From: JAWVZU01 sp033722075
Lineage (GTDB): Bacteria > Pseudomonadota > Gammaproteobacteria > Xanthomonadales > SZUA-38
Direction of reading: 5' to 3'
Length of the DNA stretch: 32,462 nucleotides
Assembly: GCA_033722075.1 (NCBI GenBank)
Contig: JAWVZU010000011.1
Coordinates: 1-32,462, forward strand
Part shown: positions 1-5,902 of the stretch, piece after piece
Layout: the number at the start of each line of letters is the position of its first letter
Numbering within the stretch: the first letter of the stretch is position 1
Notes under the pieces: generated by a model
The model's input: only the letters and a program-made list of their open reading frames with translations
The model's database searches: none
Told to the model about the DNA's origin: nothing
Translations under genes and position numbers: made by a program

Positions 1-2
1 AT

Positions 3-158
3 GAGTACCGCTTTGCCGAGTTGATTAGCCACACCGCTCCTTTCGAAGGACAATTGCCGGACAAGAATGCGAAGACGGTCGGTTACCTGGTCGACTGCAC
101 CGGCTTTGATATGTACGACGCCTGGTCCAGCAACGTCCGGGCCCGGGGCCGGTCCTAG
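3..158 (+). CDS. C-terminal end of an unidentified protein (partial)
   Basis: An open frame enters from the left edge and runs 51 codons (starting EYRFAELI, ending NVRARGRS) to a TAG at 156-158. It has no start inside the window. I do not recognise the family from this tail; it has no signal or membrane character. It converges on the leftward lipoprotein gene: both stop codons sit in the same CTAG palindrome (155-158), so the coding regions overlap by 4 bp. That tight convergence suggests both frames are genuine. The whole call depends on sequence outside the window. Confidence 0.6.
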   Translation, partial: EYRFAELISHTAPFEGQLPDKNAKTVGYLVDCTGFDMYDAWSSNVRARGRS

Positions 159-880
159 AATTTCTCGGCGCGTATGGCGAAGGCCAGAAATCCACCCTCG
201 TTCGCCGTGTGGTCCTCGGTTTGCGAGGCCGTGTCACCCACCAGGGCCAGCACGATCGTCTCGCCGTCCTTCATCTCGATCTCCGTGTGGACGCGACCCT
301 CCCCGCGATTCACGACCAGGCCCAGATCGGCGGCGATCCGTTCTCCACGGGCAACCGCGTGGACGTTGCCTTCAAGATGCGCGCCGGAGACCTGGGAACG
401 GGCCCCGCTCAGAAGGACGTTCTGCACGAAGTCGACCCGGGTGAAAGCCATGGGCCCCACGCTGTGGGCAATCTGCTCCAGCGCCGCTTCGATGGCCGCC
501 AGCTCGTCGGCGACGCGAACGCTGGCATTCGGCTTGGCCCGAACCAGCCAGTAATTGAAGCGCAGACGAGGAACCTCGCCGGCGGCCGAATCGCTGCCCG
601 CCTCGATCAATCGGGCGATACTGCCGTCCATGGCTGCCGGTGCCGCGACCACGATCTGATTGGCGCCCAGCAGCGTGGCCCGGCCGAGGGCCTGGTCCCG
701 CTCGCCGGAGCCGCTGAGAAGATAGTTGAGGGCGTTCTGGATCTCCCGGGCAGCGTGACCCGGGACCTCATAGGTTTTCAGGATGACCGGGTTGGCCGCG
801 CCTTTGGAAATGTCGGCATCGCCACCGGCGCTGCAGCCCGACAGGGCCAGGACCAGGACCAGAAGCATGATGTGTCGCAT
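155..880 (-). CDS. Secretin-like (GspD N-domain-like) lipoprotein
   Basis: This encodes about 241 residues. The start is the ATG at 880, which has AGGAGA just upstream and begins a typical lipoprotein signal (MRHIMLLVLVLALSGCSAGG, lipobox LSGC, lipidated Cys at residue 17). An in-frame extension to 952 is possible but would bury the signal. The mature part holds an N-domain-like stretch (ILKTYEVPGHAAREIQNALN, then a predicted helix-strand unit ending QIVVAAP). A C-terminal stretch (EIEMKDGETIVLALVG) resembles the strand-turn region of secretins. It is far too short to be a full secretin and no gsp or pil secretion genes are nearby, so it may be an accessory lipoprotein or a stand-alone secretin-domain protein. 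The family call is by resemblance only. It is divergent from lexA with 134 bp between start codons. Confidence 0.72.
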   Translation of the reverse strand: MRHIMLLVLVLALSGCSAGGDADISKGAANPVILKTYEVPGHAAREIQNALNYLLSGSGERDQALGRATLLGANQIVVAAPAAMDGSIARLIEAGSDSAAGEVPRLRFNYWLVRAKPNASVRVADELAAIEAALEQIAHSVGPMAFTRVDFVQNVLLSGARSQVSGAHLEGNVHAVARGERIAADLGLVVNRGEGRVHTEIEMKDGETIVLALVGDTASQTEDHTANEGGFLAFAIRAEKF

Positions 881-952
881 GACGTTTCTCCTGTGTTCTC
901 GGTTTTTGCGAACTTGCAGTGAGATATACCCCCCAGACGCCATTTTCTTCAA

Positions 953-986
953 TTGCCCTGTTTTGGCTCACTGTATATAATACCAG
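953..986 (+). promoter_or_regulatory. lexA promoter with overlapping SOS box
   Basis: A -35 TTGCCC (953-958) and a perfect -10 TATAAT (976-981) are separated by 17 bp. Overlapping the -10 is CTGTATATAATACCAG (971-986), which matches the gammaproteobacterial LexA box CTGT-N8-ACAG with one mismatch in the right half. LexA bound here would block RNA polymerase, giving the usual autorepression. The same 134-bp gap must also hold the promoter of the divergent lipoprotein gene. Confidence 0.82.
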
Positions 987-1014
987 TTAAATGATTCACC
1001 CGGACTCAGCGGAA

Positions 1015-1641
1015 ATGAAAAAACTCACCAAACGCCAGAATGAAATCCTGTCCTTCATTCGGGAATCGATACGCCGCCAGGGCTACCCCCCCACCCGGAA
1101 CGAGATCTCCGAGCGCTTTGGTTTCAAGTCCCCCAATTCGGCCGAAGAGCACCTGCGCGCCCTGGACCGCAAGGGCGCCATCCGGCTGGAGGCGGGGGTT
1201 TCCCGGGGGATCCGGGTTCTCGATGACGACGGCCAGCTCCGGCATCGCCCGACGCTACCGCAGCTGCCGCTGGTCGGCCGGGTTGCCGCGGGCAGTCCCA
1301 TCCTGGCTACGGAGAACATCGAGGATCATTTCGGCGTCGACCCCAACCTGTTTCATCCCCGTCCTCATTACCTGCTGCGGGTACGCGGTTCCAGCATGCG
1401 CGATGCCGGCATCCTGGACGGAGATCTGCTGGCGGTTCATCGAACCCCGGAAGCCGGCGAAGGACAGATCGTGGTCGCCCGCCTCGATGACGAAGTCACC
1501 GTCAAGCGCTTTCGTCGCAAGGGCAATCGGGTGCTGTTGATTGCGGAAAATCCCGAGTTTTCTCCGATCGAGATCGACCTGACCCGCCAGGAGCTGATCA
1601 TCGAGGGTCTCGGCGTCGGCGTCATCCGGCATCAGGTCTGA
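1015..1641 (+). CDS. lexA: LexA repressor of the SOS regulon
   Basis: LexA represses DNA repair genes and self-cleaves when RecA is activated on single-stranded DNA. The 208-residue product starts MKKLTKRQ like E. coli LexA. It has an N-terminal winged helix (PPTRNEIS, then FGFKSPNSAEEHLRAL) and a C-terminal S24 peptidase domain. The cleavage site Ala92-Gly93 lies in LVGRVAAG, the catalytic Ser127 in RGSSM and Lys164 in VTVKRF, so it should be cleavable. I chose ATG 1015 because it gives the family-standard N terminus. An in-frame ATG at 991 would add eight residues and lies only 9 bp after the -10. An SOS box overlaps the promoter. The next genes are imuA-imuB, known LexA targets in other bacteria. 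Confidence 0.96.
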   Translation: MKKLTKRQNEILSFIRESIRRQGYPPTRNEISERFGFKSPNSAEEHLRALDRKGAIRLEAGVSRGIRVLDDDGQLRHRPTLPQLPLVGRVAAGSPILATENIEDHFGVDPNLFHPRPHYLLRVRGSSMRDAGILDGDLLAVHRTPEAGEGQIVVARLDDEVTVKRFRRKGNRVLLIAENPEFSPIEIDLTRQELIIEGLGVGVIRHQV

Positions 1642-1662
1642 TCCTCCCGACCCGCTCCGCAG

Positions 1663-1856
1663 TCAAAGCGGAACCATGAAGGCGTGAAGACATGAAGCTC
1701 CAGGATAATAAAATGGGAAAAATCATTAATTTCAATGATTTGAAAGATCAATTTTCAACGGAGCCAGCGACTTCGGCATTTCCCAAAAGGTGGCTCACGA
1801 ACTCTCTGGCCTGGTCCATCCATTCCATCTTCATACCTTCATGTCTTCATGGTTCG
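1663..1856. repeat. Repeat element copy 1 (8-bp-periodic inverted arms)
   Basis: The left arm at 1663-1697 reads TCAAAGCGG followed by AACCATGAAG and two more TGAAG units spaced every 8 bp. The right arm at 1829-1856 is the inverted version (CTTCATACCTTCATGTCTTC then ATGGTT). The 130-bp interior is AT-richer than its surroundings. A second copy with matching left end lies at 3913-4096, so the two bracket imuA-imuB. It contains no transposase. It may be a dispersed non-autonomous or REP-like element; from memory, similar ATGAAGG-rich repeats occur near GxxExxY-family genes in other bacteria, which I cannot verify here. Confidence 0.75.
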
Positions 1857-1862
1857 CCTTGA
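1713..1862 (+). CDS. Possible small ORF, 49 aa, inside repeat copy 1
   Basis: An ATG at 1713 with AGGA eight bases upstream opens a 49-codon frame beginning MGKIINFNDLKDQF and ending at TGA 1860-1862. Codon use (ATT, AAT, TTG, GAT) is AT-rich compared with neighbouring genes. Its last 12 or so residues are encoded by the right repeat arm, so the frame may be accidental or a relic of imported DNA. No family is recognised. Confidence 0.22.
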   Translation: MGKIINFNDLKDQFSTEPATSAFPKRWLTNSLAWSIHSIFIPSCLHGSP

Positions 1863-1898
1863 TCCATTGCGCTTTGGTTTGGGGAGTCGGATCCATCA

Positions 1899-2501
1899 AT
1901 GAACATCCGGCAATTGCTGCAGCAGCCCCAGATCTGGAGGGGACGGGACGACTCCCTCTCCCCGAGGCAGCCGCGCTTGCCGACCGGATGGGAGCCCCTG
2001 GATACGCGCCTGGGCGGCTGGATTCCAGGTGCCCTGACCGAGATCCTGACGCCCACCCCGGGCTGTGGTGAGCTGACCCTGCTTGCGCCGGCGCTCAAGC
2101 GGCTGACCCACGACAACCAGCGCCTGATCGGCATTGCACCTCCAGAGACGCTTTACCCACCTGCCTTGCAGCAACGGGACATTCCGGTCGACCGGGTCAT
2201 TCTGATCGAGGCAGCGCCCCGGGATGCCCTGTGGGCTGCCGAGCAATGCCTGCGTTCCGGAGCCTGTGGCGCCGTCCTTTGCTGGCCGGACCCGGTCAGC
2301 GACCGCCAGTTGAGGCGCCTGCAGCTCGCAGCGGAACAGGGCCGCTGCCACGGCTTCGTTTTTCGACCCGCCAGGGTGGCGCAAAAGCCCTCACCCGCCG
2401 CGACCCGGATCCTGTTCGATGTCGCCGGGCAGGTCGAAGTGATCAAATGCCGGGGTGGCTTTTCGGATTGCCGCTTCCACCTCGATTCACCGGCTCACTG
2501 A
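1899..2501 (+). CDS. imuA: ImuA, RecA/SulA-like translesion synthesis accessory protein
   Basis: ImuA works with ImuB and usually DnaE2 in an inducible mutagenic repair complex. The 200-residue product has the ImuA pattern: LPTGWEPLDTRLGGWIPGAL near residues 28-47, the GALTEIL segment that matches the RecA-core start, then PTPGCGELTLL in place of a clean Walker A (no GKT). Strands VILIEAA and AVLCWPD match the RecA-like core, so it is probably a degenerate ATPase fold. The start is ATG 1899; GGGGAG lies 13 bases upstream, a weak and rather distant ribosome site. imuB follows after 15 bp, forming an operon. I see no LexA box directly upstream; transcription may read through from lexA across the repeat, or use a promoter I cannot recognise. 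Confidence 0.85.
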   Translation: MNIRQLLQQPQIWRGRDDSLSPRQPRLPTGWEPLDTRLGGWIPGALTEILTPTPGCGELTLLAPALKRLTHDNQRLIGIAPPETLYPPALQQRDIPVDRVILIEAAPRDALWAAEQCLRSGACGAVLCWPDPVSDRQLRRLQLAAEQGRCHGFVFRPARVAQKPSPAATRILFDVAGQVEVIKCRGGFSDCRFHLDSPAH

Positions 2502-2516
2502 AACAAAGGAAACCCG

Positions 2517-3911
2517 GTGGACTGGCTATGCATCCATCTGTCCCAGCTGGCGGTCGACAGCCTGCGCCGCAACGGCGTGACCGCCCCGGTGCTCGCGGTC
2601 CTCGAGAGCCGCGGCGCCCAGCGCTGGATCCATGCCGCCAGCCAAGCGGCGGCGAAGGCCGGGATCAGGCCGACCATGAACCTTGGAGCGGCCTATGCGC
2701 TGGTGCCGGAACTGACCATCCGCCCCCGCGACCGCAACAGCGAACGGCAACTCCTGGAACAGGTTGCGCTGACCGCCTACGGGATCAGTGACCGGGTCAG
2801 TATCCAGCTGCCGGATTGCGTCGCACTCGAAATCGGGCGCAGCCGCCGCCTGCTGGCCGGGAAGAACATCCGGCAACCCTTCCTGGCCCTTGGCCTCCGG
2901 TTGGCTTTTGCCTCGGCACCCACCCCGCGAGCCGCCCTGCTGCTGGCGCGGGCCGGTTGCTACCGCGGAATCCGCTCCCTCGCGGAACTCGATTCCCTGC
3001 CCCTGGCCCGCACGGAACTGGATGCCGCCGTGATCGAAACCCTGCACGGGGCAGGCATTCGCACCCTGGCCGACCTGCGTCGCCTGCCGCGGACCGGGTT
3101 GATTCGCCGCTTCGGAGCCGAACCCCTGGTCTACCTGGATCGGTTGCTGGGCCAGGCGGCCGATCCGCTGACCTGGTTCGAGCCGCCGAACACCTTCGAG
3201 GCGGCTCTGGATCTACCCAGCGAAACGGAGGATGCCCGGGCGCTGGTTTTTGCGGCCTCGCGACTGCTCGAGGAACTGGAACGATACCTGGAGATCCGGG
3301 GTCTGGCGACCCGGCAGCTTGATTTTCAACTCGCACATTCCAATGGCGACAGCACGGGGTTCACCGTCGGCCTGCTGGAGCCCGGCAAGTCTCGCAACCG
3401 GCTGCTGGACCTGTTTCGAGAACGCATCAACCACACAAGGCTACGCGCGCCGGTGCGACGACTCGTGCTGAAGGTCGCCGACCTCTGTGAACTGGCCGTA
3501 CGGAACGCCGACCTGTTCGAACGGAGTTCCCGGCAGGATGAACACACCTGGGCCCGCCTCCTCGAGCGCTTGCGATCCAGGCTGGGCGAGAATGCGATAC
3601 ACCATCTGTTCCTGAGTCCTGATCATCGTCCCGAGCGGGCCTGGCACGCCAGTCGCCAGTCCAACGTGAGTGGTCATTCCGCGCACAAAGTTCCGCTTCG
3701 TCCCCTGTGGTTGCTGCCCAAGCCGGAACCCCTGGCCACGGCCGACCTGGCATTGCTGGACGGGCCGGAACGTATCGAGTCGGGCTGGTGGGATGACGGG
3801 GATATCGCGCGCGACTACTACATCGTCCGGCTGGGCGATGGACGGAAAGCCTGGGTCTTCCGGGAGTGCCGCGGGCGGCGGGATTGGTACCTGCACGGCC
3901 TCTTCGGCTGA
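2517..3911 (+). CDS. imuB: ImuB, inactive Y-family polymerase homolog
   Basis: ImuB is the clamp-binding hub of the ImuA-ImuB-DnaE2 mutasome and is related to DinB-type polymerases without catalysis. The 464-residue product starts at GTG 2517 with AAAGGA upstream. The N-terminal palm begins MDWLCIHLSQLAVDSL, matching the Y-family first motif but without the IDMDxF acidic pattern. The second catalytic motif (S-x-D-E in DinB) is replaced by the QLPDCVALEIG region, so polymerase activity is unlikely. A helix-hairpin-helix-like thumb (IRTLADLRRLPRTGLIRRFG) and a little-finger-like domain follow. The C terminus ends RGRRDWYLHGLFG, typical of ImuB. No dnaE2 gene follows; the operon ends at repeat copy 2. 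Confidence 0.9.
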   Translation: MDWLCIHLSQLAVDSLRRNGVTAPVLAVLESRGAQRWIHAASQAAAKAGIRPTMNLGAAYALVPELTIRPRDRNSERQLLEQVALTAYGISDRVSIQLPDCVALEIGRSRRLLAGKNIRQPFLALGLRLAFASAPTPRAALLLARAGCYRGIRSLAELDSLPLARTELDAAVIETLHGAGIRTLADLRRLPRTGLIRRFGAEPLVYLDRLLGQAADPLTWFEPPNTFEAALDLPSETEDARALVFAASRLLEELERYLEIRGLATRQLDFQLAHSNGDSTGFTVGLLEPGKSRNRLLDLFRERINHTRLRAPVRRLVLKVADLCELAVRNADLFERSSRQDEHTWARLLERLRSRLGENAIHHLFLSPDHRPERAWHASRQSNVSGHSAHKVPLRPLWLLPKPEPLATADLALLDGPERIESGWWDDGDIARDYYIVRLGDGRKAWVFRECRGRRDWYLHGLFG

Positions 3912-3912
3912 A

Positions 3913-4096
3913 TCAAAGCGGGGAACCATGAAGGCCTGAAGACATGAAGGCTTCAAACTGAGATAACCATGAAACCCATGAAAATGCATGAAAAATCGCT
4001 CGCGCGATAGCCGGAATACCGAATGCGTGCTAATTCAAGGAAACGAAAGCAAGCACGAATACCTTCATACCTTCACACCTTCAGGTCTTCATGGTT
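3913..4096. repeat. Repeat element copy 2 (8-bp-periodic inverted arms)
   Basis: The left arm at 3913-3950 reads TCAAAGCGGGG, AACCATGAAGG, then CCTGAAGA and CATGAAGG, almost identical to the left end of copy 1. Further ATGAAA-type units lie at 3964-3995. The right arm at 4061-4096 is the inverted form with four CTTCA units spaced 8 bp apart, ending TCTTCATGGTT. The interior has no convincing gene. It fills most of the gap between imuB and the convergent Sel1-repeat gene. Confidence 0.75.
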
Positions 4097-4122
4097 GCCG
4101 TTCTCGAATTCGAAGCTCGAGG

Positions 4123-4779
4123 CTACTGGCCGTCGTCCTGGCTGACGCTGTCGCCTTCGATGACCTCGAATTCACCGATTTCGACCTCGCCGACATGCTG
4201 TTTGAGATCGGTCACGTAGGTGTCGAGAACCGAAAAGAACTCGGTGCCGGAAAACTCCCACTGATAGCCCGTCGCATCGGCCACCTGGACCCGCATCGCC
4301 CCGACCTTGCCCAGCCGGGATCCGGTCACCTCGCGCTTTTGCTTGCGGACCCACTCCTCGCGCAGCTCCAGAGCCGCGAGATCGCCATATTCCTTGCGGA
4401 TTTCGCGATAGTGGCTCTCGGCGGCCAGCTTCTCATCTTCGCGCAGCGTGCCCCAGATCTCGTCGCGGGCCGAAGCAAACCGCGGATCACCGTGGGATGC
4501 AGCGAGACGCAGCCACGCATGGGCCTTGGCCCAGTCCTTCTCGACGCCCAGTCCCTTGATGTACATGAGACCGACATTCTTCTGGGCTTCCTTGTTCCCG
4601 TAGCGGGCGGCCAGCAGGAACTTGTCGAAGGCATCCCGCTCAAAGCCGTCCTGCAGAGAACGCGCCGCCCGAATCAGGTGGGCCTGGTCTGGTGTGGCGA
4701 AAACGGGAGCCCGGCCGTGGGCGGCCGTAGCCAGCATGAAGGTCAGAACAACCCCGAAAAACGCTGTGGCAAGTCTCAA
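4123..4779 (-). CDS. Exported Sel1-repeat protein
   Basis: This encodes 218 residues. I chose the TTG at 4779, which has AGGAG eight bases upstream and yields a full Sec signal (MRLATAFFGVVLTFMLATAA, cleavage near AHG-RA). The next ATG (residue 15) would destroy the signal. Residues about 40-100 form one to two TPR-like Sel1 repeats (AFDKFLLAARYGNKEAQKNV and KAHAWLRLAASHGD around LMYIKGLGVEKD). Sel1 repeats mediate protein contacts. A charged helix (residues 110-150) and an unrecognised C-terminal domain follow. The partner and role are unknown. It is convergent with imuB across repeat copy 2 and lies downstream of oxyR, but the oxyR terminator separates them. Confidence 0.8.
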   Translation of the reverse strand: MRLATAFFGVVLTFMLATAAHGRAPVFATPDQAHLIRAARSLQDGFERDAFDKFLLAARYGNKEAQKNVGLMYIKGLGVEKDWAKAHAWLRLAASHGDPRFASARDEIWGTLREDEKLAAESHYREIRKEYGDLAALELREEWVRKQKREVTGSRLGKVGAMRVQVADATGYQWEFSGTEFFSVLDTYVTDLKQHVGEVEIGEFEVIEGDSVSQDDGQ

Positions 4780-4855
4780 GCTCTAACTCCTGCGGCTTTG
4801 AAGATGAGAGGCCTGCTCGGCCCAAAAGTTTCCTGTGGCGGGGCGAGAGGTTAAC

Positions 4856-4889
4856 AAAAATTCGCCACCACGGATCAATTCGGTGGCGA
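4856..4889 (-). terminator. Rho-independent terminator of oxyR
   Basis: On the minus strand TCGCCACC (4889-4882) pairs perfectly with GGTGGCGA (4869-4862) around a 12-base loop and is followed by ATTTTTG (T run at 4860-4856). The 5' half of the stem is formed by the last oxyR codons, and the stop codon lies in the loop. Confidence 0.87.
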
Positions 4890-5783
4890 CAGGAGCTGAT
4901 CGGGCAGATTAGTGAACAACCTGGCGAAATCTTCCAGGAACCCGCCGACGGCCGATGATTTTCGCCAGACCATACCGATCTTCCGCACCGGCATGGGATC
5001 CGCGAAGCGCCGCAGCCTGATCGAATCGGTGACCGCCACGGGGGGCTGAACCGCCAGCGTGGGGAGCAGAGTCACGCCAACGTTGGCCGCGACCATTTGC
5101 CGCAGGGTTTCCAGGCTGGTCGCCCGAAAACCCGGCTTTTCGTTGGCACTGGCGGTCTGGCAGATCTCCAGGGCCTGATCCCGCATGCAGTGACCGTCCT
5201 CCAGCAGAAGCACGGTGTGACCTCTCAGGGAATCCAGGTCCAGCGCCGACTCCTCCTCGAGGGGATGACCATTGGGCATGGCGACGATGAATGGTTCTTC
5301 GAAGAGCGGTCTGACTTCCAGCCCATCATCGTCGATCGGCATCGCCAGAATCGCCGCGTCCAGGCGGCCCTCGCGAAGCATGGTCAGCAGAATTTCGGTC
5401 TTTTCCTCGAAGAGCAACAGCTCCAGGCGTGGGTAGGTCCGGTGGATTTCAGGGACGACGTGGGGAAGCAGATAGGGACCCAGGGTGGGGAAAATGCCGA
5501 TTCGCAATACCCCGGCTTCCGGATCGCGGGTTCGGCGGGCGACTTCCCGGATCTGCTCGACGTCCCGCAGGACCAGCCGGGCGCGGTCCACGATCTCTTC
5601 CCCGACCTCCGTCAGCATGACCTTTCGCGGCATGCGTTCGACGAGCTGCACACCCAGTTCCTCCTCGAGCTTCTTGATCTGCGTGCTCAAGGTCGGCTGA
5701 CTCACGAAGCAGGCGTCCGCAGCTCGCCCGAAGTGGCGGATATCGGCCAACGCAACGAGGTATTTGAGGGCCCGAATGTTCAT
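4875..5783 (-). CDS. oxyR: OxyR, hydrogen-peroxide-sensing LysR regulator
   Basis: OxyR senses peroxide through a disulfide and switches on antioxidant genes. The 302-residue product has the LysR winged helix-turn-helix at residues 1-60 (HFGRAADACFVSQPTLSTQI, a classic recognition helix) and a C-terminal effector domain. The redox pair is Cys199 and Cys208 (GHCMRDQALEIC), exactly the E. coli numbering and spacing, in an EDGH context. It should be a true peroxide sensor. No katG, ahpC or recG gene sits next to it. Its start codon overlaps an ATAG-N7-CTAT motif that could be an autoregulatory site. A strong terminator overlaps the 3' end, so it is probably monocistronic. Confidence 0.95.
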   Translation of the reverse strand: MNIRALKYLVALADIRHFGRAADACFVSQPTLSTQIKKLEEELGVQLVERMPRKVMLTEVGEEIVDRARLVLRDVEQIREVARRTRDPEAGVLRIGIFPTLGPYLLPHVVPEIHRTYPRLELLLFEEKTEILLTMLREGRLDAAILAMPIDDDGLEVRPLFEEPFIVAMPNGHPLEEESALDLDSLRGHTVLLLEDGHCMRDQALEICQTASANEKPGFRATSLETLRQMVAANVGVTLLPTLAVQPPVAVTDSIRLRRFADPMPVRKIGMVWRKSSAVGGFLEDFARLFTNLPDQLLSPPN

Positions 5784-5796
5784 AGGGCGATTCTAT
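5782..5796. promoter_or_regulatory. Candidate OxyR site over the oxyR start codon
   Basis: ATAG-GGCGATT-CTAT matches the OxyR half-site ATAG-N7-CTAT (a T-N11-A LysR motif). It lies across the first base pairs of oxyR, which would fit autorepression. A second half-site in the correct phase is not clear: CTAT at 5806-5809 is near but off-register. Confidence 0.45.
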
Positions 5797-5902
5797 GCGC
5801 TCACCCTATTAATTCAATAACAACGATCAGTTTGATTAATTGACATGACGCCCTGACAAGCGGCAATCGTCATCGGCAACCTTGGTCGACTTCCCCGCCA
5901 GG

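Noticed and set aside
1651..1672. Small TCCGC...GCGGA hairpin as a lexA terminator
   Set aside because: The stem is only five pairs and has no T run.
1663..1856. CRISPR array
   Set aside because: The 8-bp repeat units have no spacers of uniform size and occur as inverted arms.
3988..4854. Rightward 288-aa frame after imuB
   Set aside because: It reads through repeat copy 2 and then antisense to the Sel1-repeat gene, which has a signal peptide and ribosome site.
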